A DNA stretch of 64,000 bases from Paramacrobiotus metropolitanus (lineage: Eukaryota; Tardigrada; Eutardigrada; Parachela; Macrobiotidae), in assembly GCF_019649055.1 (NCBI RefSeq), contig NW_026570363.1:62001-126000 (forward strand), read 5' to 3'. The translations under genes and the position numbers were made by a program. Within the stretch, counting starts at the first letter, position 1. Every line of letters begins with the position of its first letter. Below, one piece after another: positions 9,964 through 21,702 of the stretch. The notes under the pieces are model-generated. The model did no database searches, had not been told where the DNA came from, and saw only the letters and a list, made by a program, of their open reading frames with translations.

Positions 9964-11531
9964 CTAACATTTTATCTTATAGCACTGTGTGTTATACGAA
10001 AACAGTGGGCCGACATTCAGATTATTGATGGACAAATTCTTTGCACAGTCAACATAGAACATAGACTGGGTTCCATCGTCGTTACGAGCAAAAACATAAT
10101 CCGACATGTAATTTCCGATAATGAATATCTCACCGCGAGTTCTGCTGGCAAGCAGATACGGCTTCTCCTGGAGAAAATTTCGAAACCAAGTAAACGAGCA
10201 GTCACAATGCAATCGGCGAATGTTCTGGCTCTCTTCGTCGGTCATATGAAATAACGGAGGACCCTCGTTTTTATCTCGCCTTTGCATTCGCAAGGCCAAG
10301 CCGGCTTCTAATCCGAGGTTTCGCAGATTTACGAGATCGGTGAAGGTGTATGGTTCCATGGCGTCGATTGTTGATTGGAACAAATAAAACACGCGCAGCT
10401 GCGGGACATTCTTGAAATCGTTTTTCTTCACAATCATATTCTGGCACAATGCTATGCTGAGTCGAACGACATACGGCAGCTGGCCCAGTGCAGACACCTT
10501 GGACGTTATCGTTTTAGTGGCACAGTAACCAAATGTTTACTTCTATCAGCTGCTGCCGCACCGGCTCGACGACGTCTGGATGAACGGGATCGAGCAAGGT
10601 ATCGTTGCGCTCGTTCAGGCGGACGGTTACGGCGCGCTTCGGACTCACCATGGTCACTTTTTTCATCACAATGGCCAGCAGCGCTCGGGTGCTCGATGCG
10701 CAGTCCACTCCAAGAAAGGTGCGTGACATGGGATACACGGCAAAATCATCCGGTACCGTTCGATTGCAGAATTCCTGGAGACCGGCCGGATTGCAGTGGG
10801 AATCATCGGTTGCGGTAGAATATGCCATACATTCTTCCCATGTTAACTTATCGGTGCGGAAGGGAAACGTTGGTTGTGGAGAAACTGCATCTTTGAGAGA
10901 GATCGCTGAACGAGTATTGCAGTCGGTTTCCATTTCGCCGTGTACTATACGCAGAAAACAGGGTTCCTAACCTACTACGGACGAAACTAGGTACATCGTA
11001 TAGTCGTATACTATAATATGCTTTTATGTTAGCAAGCGCACTATTTTCCTCGAGTGAATCTGTAAACATGTGGAAGGTCACTTCATGGCCATGTGTCTGC
11101 CATGAATTATAAGCGTATTGCGAAAGCCTCTTAACTGCAATGCTGCAAAATTTTAATGAAGTAAATTCAGAGACTTTCGGCGTTGGGAGCAATTGTATCC
11201 GTTAAGTGTCCGTATATCAGCGAAATGCGAATATAATCGCAAAATCTTAAAAAATTGACATTCTTTTGCTGTCTGATTTTGAACCCACAGAACTGACTTA
11301 TTTGTACTACTACTTTCATTAAAAAAATAAGACTAAACCAGATGAAACCATCCCAAGTGGTAAATGAGTCGTTTGGAACCCGACCGAGGCAAAAACCAAC
11401 TGATCCACCCTCGAGTAAAGATGCGGCTCGGATCAACAGTAAAATAGTGCAAATGTAAAGTGTAACTCACCCGATGTAATTTCAAGGGATGTCAGTCCGA
11501 AAGTACACAATAAAACGATCAAAGTACCCAT
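9964..11531 (-). pseudogene. Secreted LRR protein gene, one frameshift
   Basis: Exon 1 is 11,531-11,471, a 20-codon signal peptide (MGTLIVLLCTFGLTSLEITS), donor G|GTGAGT, phase 1. Exon 2 begins at 10,944 after acceptor GCGTATAG, and the phase fits (V-H-G-E-METDC). The coding sequence matches the intact gene at 19.1-20.2 kb throughout: a Cys-rich N-terminal region, LRR-like strands (LPYVVRLSIALC; VPQLRVFYLF; LVNLRNLGLEAG) and an LRRCT-like cap with CDCSFTWFRNFL. Around 10,520-10,535 the frame changes by one base (stop after LIEVNIWLLCH, resuming at YCATKTITSK), so the gene is either newly broken or carries an assembly error. Codon quality after the shift is undamaged. Confidence 0.75.
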
Positions 11532-11671
11532 TTTTCTAGCTAACATAATAAAGGCGCTGGTGCAAAAAGCAACAGATGCAGTTTGGTGGACACAACCACA
11601 ATCGTAGCACAATAATTACCACTTCTACAAGCGAACTAACTCGTAATTAACTGATAAACTGTTCGCATGTT

Positions 11672-11690
11672 TCTATATATTGAGAAAGCC
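11672..11690 (-). promoter_or_regulatory. TATA-like box of LRR gene
   Basis: TATATAGAAAC on the minus strand lies about 145 bases upstream of the signal-peptide exon at 11,531. The same element (TATATAGAAAGG) stands at the matching place before the orphan exon at 2,640. Conservation between duplicates supports a promoter role. Confidence 0.4.
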
Positions 11691-11853
11691 TGTAGTGGAC
11701 GGTTTAGTGAAACGGAGAAAGCCGCCGGTCGATCGTATCATTTAATTCTGACTTCAAATAAAATCAGCGACAATATGGTGTAAAACTGATGATTTCACAC
11801 AACAGATGTGAAAAACCCCGAAACACGTCAATGTTTCAGCTGACTAAAATTTT

Positions 11854-11935
11854 GTTTTCTTGAGAAATGCGCAGATACACTCAAACAGCAGTTAGGCTGC
11901 AGTTTGAGTGTACCTGCGCATTTCTCAAGAAAACA
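11854..11935. repeat. Hairpin in LRR gene 5' flank
   Basis: Left arm GTTTTCTTGAGAAATGCGCA... and its complement ending AAGAAAAC at 11,935 pair for about 33 bases around a loop AGCAGTTAGGCTGCA. The loop sequence then recurs inverted at about 11,940-11,965. The homologous block near 2.96 kb has only one arm, so the inverted part arose after duplication. Confidence 0.7.
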
Positions 11936-12299
11936 ACTCTCAAACTGCAGCCTAACTGCTGTTACGCTGTATGCCATCGCACGGAAAATATCGTTTGAGG
12001 CAAGAAAAGAAGAAAACCATCGATTGTCGACCACAGCTAATACAGCTCTTGCCAGCTATTGTAAGAAGTTGTTCGCGAAGAAATACTAAACCGGAAATTT
12101 TAATAATTATGGAAGGAAAATGAGTACTGTACAGGTTGTACTTCATGTGTTTTGCTGCATGCTGCCTTGCATTCTTTGTAAATGTTACCCGACAAGGCAT
12201 ACGTATATTAATGAGGAATATCTGCGGGTTGTCGTCGCTGTAAGTACTTCAGCGGCAGTTCATTAGTCGTCCTCTTGCTTTATCGGCCGGTAAATAAAA

Positions 12300-12850
12300 A
12301 TACACGTGAGGCCGGCATTGCAGATGAAAGTGCCGAATCCAGACATCAAACATCTAAATCGGTACCCGTAGCGGACCGTGGACGCCAATTCTTGTTTCGC
12401 GTAATTAGGTATCACACTCACATGCAGAAAGTATGTATAACGTTCCGACGACAGACTGACCCAGGCTTTCACTTACTTACACAAGCAGCACCTTTGTACG
12501 CTCGTACTGCTTTAGATTCTCACATACAACTGTAAGATTAAGATTTGGAGAACCTGAAAAATTTGGTGTCAAGGGTTAACTATCCTCGTAACATTAAGTA
12601 CGAGTCCAAACTCATTACTAATTAAGCTGTCAAGTGAATCTTTCAAGAGTTGAAACATTCATCGAGATTGATTCCACCAATATTATCGTCTATTAAACCA
12701 GAATATCGACTGTTTGGATTAGGGATTGTACATGTATGTACACGGATCTTCATGAAATGCCGATTTTGGTACAGCACTACGAAGTAAAATTACTTTTCGT
12801 CTAAGAAGGGCACGACACCTGCGACAGAAGAGCACTGCTGATTTACCTTA
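12300..12850. other. Intergenic, no supported gene
   Basis: No gene is supported here. The left part is the tail of the duplicated LRR 5' flank block that recurs near 3.3 and 14.6 kb. Confidence 0.5.
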
Positions 12851-12855
12851 TAATT

Positions 12856-13651
12856 TTAAATATGAATTTTTGAATTTACTAAACGTACATTTCCGGATTG
12901 TAGCCAGTAGCAGAACCGAAATATCATGTTCTGGATTTCTTCGTCGGTCATACGTTGTTCCGGAGCACCCTCGATTTTATCTCGATCTTGCATTCGAAAA
13001 GATAAACCAGGTTCTAATGCGAGATTTCGCAGATGTACAAGTTCGGTAAAGGTGTACGGTTTCAGGGATTCGATTGTCGATTCAAACAAGTAAAACACGC
13101 GCATCTGGGACATTCTGGAATTCGTTCTTCTTGACGGTCATGTTCTTGCATAATGCTATACTGAGTCGGACGACGTACGGCACAAGACCCAGTGCATACA
13201 CTTTGGAAGTTATCGCGCTAGTGGCATACGCACCAACGGACAGTTCAATCAGTTGCCTGCGAACCGGCTCGATGACGTCAGAATGAACGGGATCGTAAGA
13301 GGCGTCGTTGCCCTCGTAAAAGTTGATAGTCAGGGCGCGGTTAGGACTGACTGTATTCACTTTTTTCATCACACTGGCCAACAGCGCTCGGGAGCTCGAC
13401 GCACAGTTTACCGCAAGGAAGGTGCGCGACATGACATACACGTCAAAATCATTTGGTACTGTTCGACTGCAGAACTCCTGCAGACCGACCGGGCTGCAAT
13501 ACAAACAAACCATCGGTCTTGTTAGAATATGTCGTGCACTCATCCCATGTTAATCGATCGGTGCGGAAGGGAAATCTTGGCTGTGGAATAACTGCATCTA
13601 TAGGAAGATTTTCTGGGCGAGTAGTGCAGTCGGTCTCCATTTCACCGCTTA
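12856..13651 (-). pseudogene. LRR family pseudogene, two frameshifts, no C-terminal cap
   Basis: The main exon starts at 13,651 after acceptor GGGTTTAG in the family phase (VSGEMETDC). Homology to the 10 kb copy then runs through three frames: the first until about 13,505, the second until about 13,110 (stop after VPDARVLLV), the third (MRVFYLFESTIESL...) until about 12,925. After TDEEIQNM the similarity ends and the CDC-type LRRCT cap is absent. No signal-peptide exon is found upstream at 13.7-14.2 kb. This is a clear pseudogene, most similar to the 10 kb copy. Confidence 0.8.
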
Positions 13652-13659
13652 CTAAACCC

Positions 13660-14760
13660 AGAATACACACGTGCTAACCAGTTAATGACAAAACTAAGTA
13701 CATTCACTGTACATGTTTTTATTAAATTTATGGTTAACACTCGCACTATTTTGTTTCCGAGTGTGTATTGAAAGTCACGTTTTTGCCCATCACGATTTGT
13801 ATACTAACAACGAGACCTCTAAGCTGCATTGTTGCGAATTCAATGAAGGTACAGAGACTTCCGGCATTTGAAGAAATTGTAGCCGTTCGGTGTAACAACG
13901 AAATGCCAATTTGATTTCAAATTTTTTTTCAAAATTGACGGTTCTCGCCTGGATGGTGCCCCGTGGCGGTTGGGAGCCGTACGCCCAAGCTACGCCCGGA
14001 AGTCATCGTAGGCGCATAAAAACAGGTGTTTATCCCGGCACTTTTTAAACAGCGCGCGTTCGCAAACGGTGCTGTTTGTTAGTGCGGCAGATACATGAAA
14101 ATTACAGCAAACGGGGCTCTACAAAGTAGGCGACAAATGTATGATAAAAATATTTACACTATTCTTAAATTAAGCGCCAGTGCTATGGCCGCGGTATCAC
14201 ACCAACGCGGTAAATTTTAGCACACTAACAGAAACAGAGCGAATGCATAGTTCATGTGCTGGCGCACCGTAAAATTCCTGTTTCTTTAGTGACGTCAAAT
14301 TGACACACTGCCAGTTTGCGATCCCGGCACAATAATTAGGCCATGTGTAATGTTAAAGCGAAACAACAAATTATCAGACGTTAACTAAATAGCAAACCAT
14401 TCTGTACTTTGAATACCACATAAAGTTGCGGACGTATGCCGCATGCATTACGTGCGATAGCTACGGGTAGTGTCAGGAATTGTATGCCGTGAAGACCAAA
14501 CCAGAAACTTTGTCATTCATCGAGTTACATGACGAGAGGCAAACGGTAAATATACCGGAATAATTATGAGAGGAAAACGAGCAGTGAGTCAATTTTGCTG
14601 CATGTTGCCTCGCATTCGTTGTAAGGGTTATATCCAGGAGGACTTGTAACAACGAGGAATATCGGTGGGTTATCGCGGCTGTATTTCCGCAGCAGTTCAA
14701 TAATACTGTAATAATCTAATAAAGTTGTTTTATCGGCGGTACTTAAAAAAGCACGTAACG
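13660..14760. other. Decayed 5' flank of the 13 kb LRR copy
   Basis: Bases 13,795-13,930 match the family intron (GAGACTTCCGGCATTTGAAG). About 14,460-14,760 match the family 5' flank (GAGGAATATCGGTGGGTTATC and the TTTTATCGGCGG block). Between them, about 13,935-14,450 is unrelated, more G+C-rich at first, and replaces the expected signal exon and promoter. I see no gene in this insert. Confidence 0.5.
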
Positions 14761-14769
14761 CCGGCAGTG

Positions 14770-17030
14770 CAAATGGAAGTGTCAATTCTAGACTTCGAAC
14801 ATCAACACCGGTACATGCAGTTCTTGTTTCGCGCCGTTGTTGCGCTTGAATGCAGGATAGACATCGCATTCGGATCCATGCTGTACTCGCTCTAAGTAAC
14901 GTCATTATTACTCCGAGTCTTCCGTCCATTCTCAGTCTCGCAAGCCTCTAGTAATACTATCAGCACGCTGCTCAACTATTCACCACGACAATTCAGCACG
15001 TTGATGAGACCGTTGACTACTCAAATCCAGCGGCTCGATTCCATTATAGGCACCACAGCAACCAGATTAGACTGTGAACAGTCTGAATGGACACTGAAAC
15101 ACTAGGGTATTTCGATGGCCAGTGTCAAAAGGAGCAAGAAAATTTTGTGTCGTCAAAATACCTTTATTAAGAAACTACTGAGACCTCAGAAATTTCCCTC
15201 CTCTTTTTGACCAGACAAAATTTCATTCCTCTAAAATGAGCTTCCTCCTTTGACATTATGTAGCCCATTTCGGTCACAGTTCGCATAATACTCGTACTAT
15301 AACTTTGAGGGGTAAAAGAGCCTTTTTTCAAGCCACGGTGTATACGTGACGACACCGCATGCTAAAGATACAAAAAACAGCAAATTCATTCCATTACGTA
15401 CATACTACAGTACATACTGCTTTACATTCTCACAAACTGGTAAAAATTAAGTTTGGGGAACCTGGGAAGCATTGCTGCCAATTGTATTACTCCAAAAACT
15501 TCCAAATTGACTTCGAGTGAAGCTGTCAGCTGAATCATTTAAAAGTTAAAATGATCGTCGATCTCGATACGCCCACTGGGATCGGAAAATGTAAGTAAAG
15601 CCACCTTCATGAGCTGCTAATTTGGCGGAGCGCTGTGAAGTTTGCATTTACATTTATTAATGATGTATAAATTTGCATCTACATTCTAAACGATCTTCGA
15701 TTTAGCGCAAATGCACGACTTATAAATATCGCGGTTACCATGCTTCATTTAATTACTACGAAGTTGTTATATGCTTCAATTAGTATTAAACATCATAAAG
15801 CATATAGAAGGGTTTTTATTTGTATCGTTTTCTGGAAAGCTCGAGAAACTGGAGAAAGCTGGACAGCGCTACAGCCAACCGGAAGCTGAACGAGACCTGA
15901 TCGGAATTCTCTATGTCCGGTTTACTTTAACGCCACGCGTCATCATGGTGGATGTGCCCACATGGCTGCACACATACTTTCTGAGCTGCAACCGCGCGTT
16001 ATGGAAGTATTATTCAAGTATAACGTGCATTTCCAGTACGTCATCGAATCCTGTCACATCAACAATTAGTTTATGTAACTATCAAGTATAAAAACGAAAT
16101 GCAGCCACACTCATCGCGACCAAGAGCTGTCGAAATTTTACTGGTCAAAGCGCTGTAGATAATACTATTTATGGCACACTCTGCTTACGCTAGCTTTTAA
16201 CGTGATCGTGCAAATTACAGTGCCTCAGGTCTCCTGAAAAATGTTCTGTTATAATCTGGACCGGCAAACTTTCAGCGTCGACGCAACTGTCGCCGCAAAG
16301 GCTAAAACGGCAGAAAGTGCCATCGAACAGCTGCGGATGCTACACAGCCATAATGCCGCTTTCAAATAGCGGCCAAAACCCCCTTTATCTTCCGGTACAT
16401 TTAGTTTAAAACACCGAATACGGTATCTGTGGCGTAGTGCAGTGGCACTGACGTCACGAGAATGTTGTGTCCGCTGTGACCTCTATGTGGTGTGTTGTCC
16501 AGCATGGTAACTGCGGTTGCAGTGTGCCATTGTTTTCCTGATGACAACGATCAGTTGGTTGTTTGCGCCCTCAGTTGCGGTTCACAATAAATACATTATG
16601 CCGCCACCTTCAAGTCGGGACAGTATCACAACACGCACGTTTTATTTGTTCACTGACCCACTGTAGAAACTGAAAGCCTTTCCCTTGCGAATTCATGCAT
16701 AGTTGGTTGGCCACGTTAATGTTTACATAAGTACTATAACCAATGCGCAAAACGAATTGGGTTTACTAATTAGATTTACTTCCTTCGTACTAATCATTTG
16801 GATCAAATCTCATTCACGCAACCTTATCACCATTGCAAATTTTGTTCTCCAGTTGCCATCGATTCCTCTGGCAATACTAATTATTATTGACAGTAAGACG
16901 GATACCGAAACCAAGAAGTAAAGCAAAATGCAGTCATATTCACAGCCCTTCATCGATGCCAGATGCTCATACCTGTGGTGCATTAAGAACAAGGAACACT
17001 ATTTAATTATTCTGTATAGCCCGTATACCT
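14770..17030. other. Intergenic, one weak ORF (15,771-16,091)
   Basis: A 106-codon plus-strand frame begins with ATG at 15,771 and contains a polar, plausible-looking stretch (KLEKAGQRYSQPEAERDLIG, then FTLTPRVIMVDVPTWLHTYF). It has no recognised domain and its C-terminal 25 residues look like read-through. It could be an isolated exon or chance. No other gene is supported in this 2.2 kb. Confidence 0.35.
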
Positions 17031-17048
17031 ATGCAAAAAGTGGATAAA

Positions 17049-18201
17049 ATGAATAACACAACGAATTTGACTGGTTATGCGCTGGTGGATGATACACTTT
17101 CCGGCACAATTTGCTTCGCCTTTAACGTGATCATACAAACCATAACTTGTTTCTTGAATATCCTACTCTTGTCGGTCATTTGGACCGGCAAACTTTCAAC
17201 GTCCAGCATACAACTGATCCATCTATTCTGCATCGATCTCTTAATCTGCGGTCCCTTCCAATCCATTTTAAATCTGTCCGGGATTCTTCCGAATTTACTC
17301 CCGCGATCCGCGGACTGTAGCGCCTTCATGTTTTTCCACGTTTTGGCACTGGGCGCCGAGAACTGGTCGCTGTGTTTCCTGGCGGTACACCGTGTTATGG
17401 CGGTGCTGACGCCAGTGTTCTATCGGAAAGACGTCAACCACCGCATTACCGCGCTGTTTATTATCCTAAGCTGGGCCATCCCGTGCAGCATCGATCTGTG
17501 TTTGGCGTTGAACGTTGGAGGACAGTACGCCAGAATCTACACGGCGTGGACGGCATGCGCCGCTGCGCCATCCACGCGAGACAAATCAACGTGGGCCATT
17601 TCCGCACTGTACATCTTGCGTGTGCACGTTCCTCTGTCCGTGACCTTTGCGTGCTATATCGCTATTTGGACGGGAGTGGCAATAGCTCGGCGCAGAACCG
17701 TTACAGTGGGTCAGAATACCTTCGCGTCAGTGGGTGCGGACCCGACCAGTGCCGGACCGACGTTGCCAGGGTCAGGCAGTCCCGGTTCCAAGCGTTTGCG
17801 TCTGGCGCAGATGCTGTTTGTATCGTCTATGTGGTACTTTGTGTGCTACATGCCCCATACAGTGATTATAGCGCAGTATCCGCAGCTGTATGTTCGATAT
17901 CCCGTTGTGCAGTTCTGGGTGCGGACTGTGTACTTTTCCGGAGTTGCCGGAACGCCGGTACGCATGCAGTTACTTGATCGTGAAACTGTAAAGTATTATG
18001 TCAACAAAGATGCATATTAACTGCAATATGATACTGGCTAATTAAGTTCTTAGGAAGATACTGCTGTGCTGCATAATGCTGATGCAACCTAACGATGTGT
18101 TTGCGTGCCCACAGATAATTTTCTTGGTAATGTCACGGGACTACCGGAAGCGTGTGAAGATCTTCATCAGCTCAGTTCGCGCGACTGTTACATGCACGTA
18201 A
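17049..18201 (+). CDS. Rhodopsin-like GPCR, paralogue 1 (HRV motif)
   Basis: Exon 1 is 17,049-17,957 (ATG 17,049 chosen because N-glycosylation sites follow at once; 17,031 is an alternative), donor ACGCCG|GTACGC. Exon 2 is 18,115-18,201 after acceptor TGCCCACAG, phase 0, giving 331 residues. Seven hydrophobic segments are visible. The conserved Cys90-Cys170 pair links TM3 to loop 2. The DRY position is HRV (114-116), loop 3 is Gly/Ser/Pro-rich and basic, TM6 has FVCYMPH, and TM7 reads AGTP then IIFLVMSRDYRKR in exon 2, matching the NPxxY-helix 8 region. Ligand unknown. The closest relative is at 21.7 kb. Loss of the acidic residue is a feature of the whole local family. Confidence 0.85.
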
Positions 18202-18532
18202 ACGCCTTCTTTCCTAAAGCGTTGCTGCTTACAGAGAAAGGAGTGGTGCACTGGTGATCTTCGCCTTACTGGAATCAAAACTATCGGCATGGATGGGCGG
18301 CATTATGTATTATGTAATAGCTGGTTTTTATTAGTTGAACCCATAAAATAATGCTGTTTGAAATGTCTGAAATGATCGTGCTAATCTCGCAGCCCGTTTA
18401 ATTGTCTGTCTTCTAAATGCCTAAATAATAATTTCTAATCGCACGTTTACTTCTACACATGTAGTCGAACCGTAGAGAAACTGAAGTTGCATACCGTACA
18501 TAACAAACAAACTTGCTTGTTATTAAAGCACT

Positions 18533-18765
18533 TTGTGTTATACAGTATGAAGACAGCTCGCCGGCATTGATATTGTCAGTAGACAGATTCCGATACGTTC
18601 TATCCGAAACGTTGGACTAGTGCCAAACATTTTGTAAATATCTGTTTCCTTCATTCTAAGACGGTTATGCTGAATTTCGAAATGCTTTAAAGAGGAACAC
18701 GGTTCGGATGGATTTGATACCCGTATTAAAGTAAACGATGGCAAGTAAACGTACACTTTCATTAA
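18533..18765 (-). pseudogene. Relic of an LRR gene C-terminus
   Basis: Bases 18,533-18,600 align closely with the last coding bases of the intact LRR gene (19,090-19,160), encoding the counterpart of RNLSTNNVNASELFSYNT (here RNLSTDNINAGELSSY). Beyond about 18,620 similarity is weak and the frame is broken. It is a fragment of a further family copy lying just 3' of the intact one. Confidence 0.6.
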
Positions 18766-19077
18766 GCGCTTGTTTGCTGACAGAGATGAGCAATATTTGC
18801 GAGAGAATCTTGGTTTTGAAGGAACTAAAGCGAAATCATTTGCATCACATCACTATTCCTAAAATAAGTGTATTGTTATACATCTTCTTCAAATGAATAA
18901 AGAAATTCGAACTCACAGAACATTGCTGTTTGTAATGATCGACAAGAACATTCCTTCATATTAATTGCCTAACAGAGTGCACTGCATCGCTGACTGTAAA
19001 CCGGTATTCGTCAATCTTAAACTCCTAACCAAAGCGAAAAAGCCGCGTGCCGCATATCCACGAATGCACATGACAAG

Positions 19078-20192
19078 CTAACAATTTGTCCCGAAGCAGT
19101 GTGTATTGTACGAGAACAACTCACTGGCATTGACATTATTCGTAGACAGATTCCGCGCACAATCAACGCGAAACATAGAATTGATTTCATTACCATGCAC
19201 AGTAATGTGGTCCGACAGGTAACTCCCAATGGCAAACATCTCACCGCGGTCCCTGTCGGCAATCAGATACGGTTTCTCTTGGAGAAAATTGCGGAACCAG
19301 GCGAATGCACAATCGCAGTGAAGTCGTTGGACTCTCTGGATATCTTCATCGGAGAGCTGAAACTCAGGAGGACCCAGAGATTTTTCTCGGAACTGCATCA
19401 TGGAGTACAGACCGGCTTCCAACGCCAGGTTTTGCAGTTGCACCAGATCAGTGAAAGTGTACGGTTCTATGACATCGATGGTGGATTCGTACAGGTGGAA
19501 CACGCGGAGCTGCGTCACATTCCGGAAATCGTTGCGTCCGATGATCATTCCCTTGCAGTGACCGACACTCAGGCGGACAACGTACGGCAGACGTCCCAGC
19601 GGCGGAAATTTAAACGTTACACTAGGGGTGGCACATCTGTCGATGGTTAATTCGATAAGCTGATTGCGAACCGGGTTGAGGACGTCAGGATGAAGGGGAT
19701 CCGTTAAATCGGGGCGTTCGTTTAATCGCGCTGTTATGGCCCGGTTAGGGATAACCATGCTGGCTAGCTTCATGATACCCGCCAGGGACGCCCGCATATT
19801 CCGTGGGCAGTTTACTTCCAAGAAGGTGCGTGACATGGGATACGCGACTGTTTTATTGCAGTATGGCAGACCCCGTGGGTTACACTCGTAACTATCGGGT
19901 GATGTATAGTACGCCATACATTCTTCCAACGTTAGCGTATCGCTGCGAAACGGAAAAACTGGTTGGGAAAAATTATTCTCCGTGGGAGGCGTTCTGGCCA
20001 TGGAACGATTATTACAATCGGTTTCCATTACGGCATCCACTGAAAATAAATGAGTATATGTTGAACCGAACAGAACTGACATGAAAGGCAAAATTAATAA
20101 ATTCGTGTAGTAAAGCGCGACATACCTAATATAAAACCGATAACACACAGTCCGACGACGTTTCTGTACAGCAAAAAGATGGACTTCGTCAT
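19078..20192 (-). CDS. Secreted LRR protein, intact family member
   Basis: Exon 1 is 20,192-20,126, signal peptide MTKSIFLLYRNVVGLCVIGF, donor G|GTATGT. Exon 2 is 20,039-19,078 after acceptor TTATTTTCAG, phase 1. This gives 342 residues. The mature protein starts with METDC and has a Cys-containing N-terminal cap, then irregular LRR-like strands (LPYVVRLSVGHC, VTQLRVFHLYEST, LVQLQNLALEAG). It ends in an LRRCT-like cap (LHCDCAFAWFRNFLQEKP) with later Cys residues near the C-terminus. No membrane anchor is seen, so it is probably extracellular. Function unknown; LRR ectodomains usually bind proteins. It lies between two GPCR paralogues, opposite in strand. Confidence 0.85.
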
Positions 20193-20199
20193 ATTTAAG

Positions 20200-21690
20200 A
20201 GCGCTTCCACAGAAACCACAAGACGCAAAAGCGAAGCAGCTGTGTTTCTGACTTCAAGGCCGACTGTAAAAAATGATTACTCCCAAATTCTAATTGAAAG
20301 TTATGGCTGCCTAGAATTATTACACCTCTGCCACAAAAGGATAGCGATATGTACACGTGAACGAAATTTAACGAGAGAAAAGGCTAAATGCGATGGGGTG
20401 TATGAAATAATCAGAATGGAAAGTAATTAACCAAACGCCCAACCATACCGTAGAACTGATCACATCTTTAGTTTGAACTTTAATTTGCGTATCATGCCGT
20501 AAAATCTTTGCTGGACGGCTAAACGTAGCGAAAGGAACCGTCATAATATGGGTAAGATGGTTCAGTTAAGCTGTTTAACTGATACTCTGGTGACTCTGGT
20601 ACGATAAATCGGCGGACTGCGTGCATAAAGAATGTAGAGGGAGGAAAAAACGATTACCCGTTTGTACCGCACAGACTACATCTGTCTGGAGACCAGAATC
20701 GTACAGATAGTTATATTACGAAGATAGATATGCCTATTTTATAAAGGTAACGCATACTGTACTTATAACATACGTAAAAGCTATAACTATATATCAAACT
20801 ACTAGTATATATGCGTATGCCACCTTATGAAACTGTACAAATATATGTATATGTAATATGGAAGCATAGTTATATTATGTAAATGTCACCCTTCCCGATA
20901 AATTTAAAAACGAAAACCGCCTGCTTTTGGATTATTTTGTTAAATATCTTGAACGCGGTATCTGTGCACTTTGAACTTCATGCTCGTTAGTAGTTTGCTA
21001 CCATTCTTGGCATTTAATTTTCGATTGGTGTTACCTACTAATCGTTCGCTACATTTTGCTAGTAGTCTTTCCCTTGAAATTATTTCTGGAAGCAATCGCA
21101 TGAAAAATTTTGCGATGTCAATCGGACACATACTCTGTACAGTACTGATCTTGGAAGAATATTCCAGGAAAACTGAAATATTTGTGAAATGCCGTGAATT
21201 TTTAAAAAAAAATTGGAACCAGCCAGGCCTATGACTAAACTCTCTTTTATCAATATAAAAAAACATCTAAATTTAAGCACAGGAATCCACTGCAGCAAGC
21301 GCTAAAAGTTCAACCCCGTAAGGTGCGCTATCACAGTATGTACCTACGGTACATGCCCGCTTCGGTCGGCTACAAAAATATCGATGCTTTCCATGGTAAT
21401 TGGTAACTATATCACTGCTACCGATCCCTGCGTTAAAATTACACACCCACGGTCCTCTAATTATGACAAAGTTTAATTTCCGGTTGTGACTGTATCCTTT
21501 GACTGTATCCTTTCTTATCGGCAGCAAATTCCCGAAAGAAAACAACCTACAGTCACATGCATGTCGAATGATCATCACTGCAATTGCGTCGCCATAAACG
21601 GTTTATACCAGTCACTGGCAGTCTACGAATGCTTTAACAACAAGTGATACCGTTCGAGTATTTCTGCTCATCTCTATATATCAGTAAGAA
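20200..21690. other. Intergenic, no supported gene
   Basis: No coding region is supported. About 20,700-20,900 is a very A+T-rich stretch with repeated ATATAT/GTATATG motifs. Confidence 0.5.
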
Positions 21691-21702
21691 GCATAAAGTA
21701 AA

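Noticed and set aside
14473-14929. Minus-strand frames of 75-121 codons
   Set aside because: They lie in the duplicated LRR 5' flank, which has no matching open frame in the other two copies.
17372-17977. 201-codon plus-strand frame overlapping GPCR 1
   Set aside because: Alternate-frame shadow of the GPCR exon; the GPCR frame shows seven hydrophobic segments and paralogue conservation.
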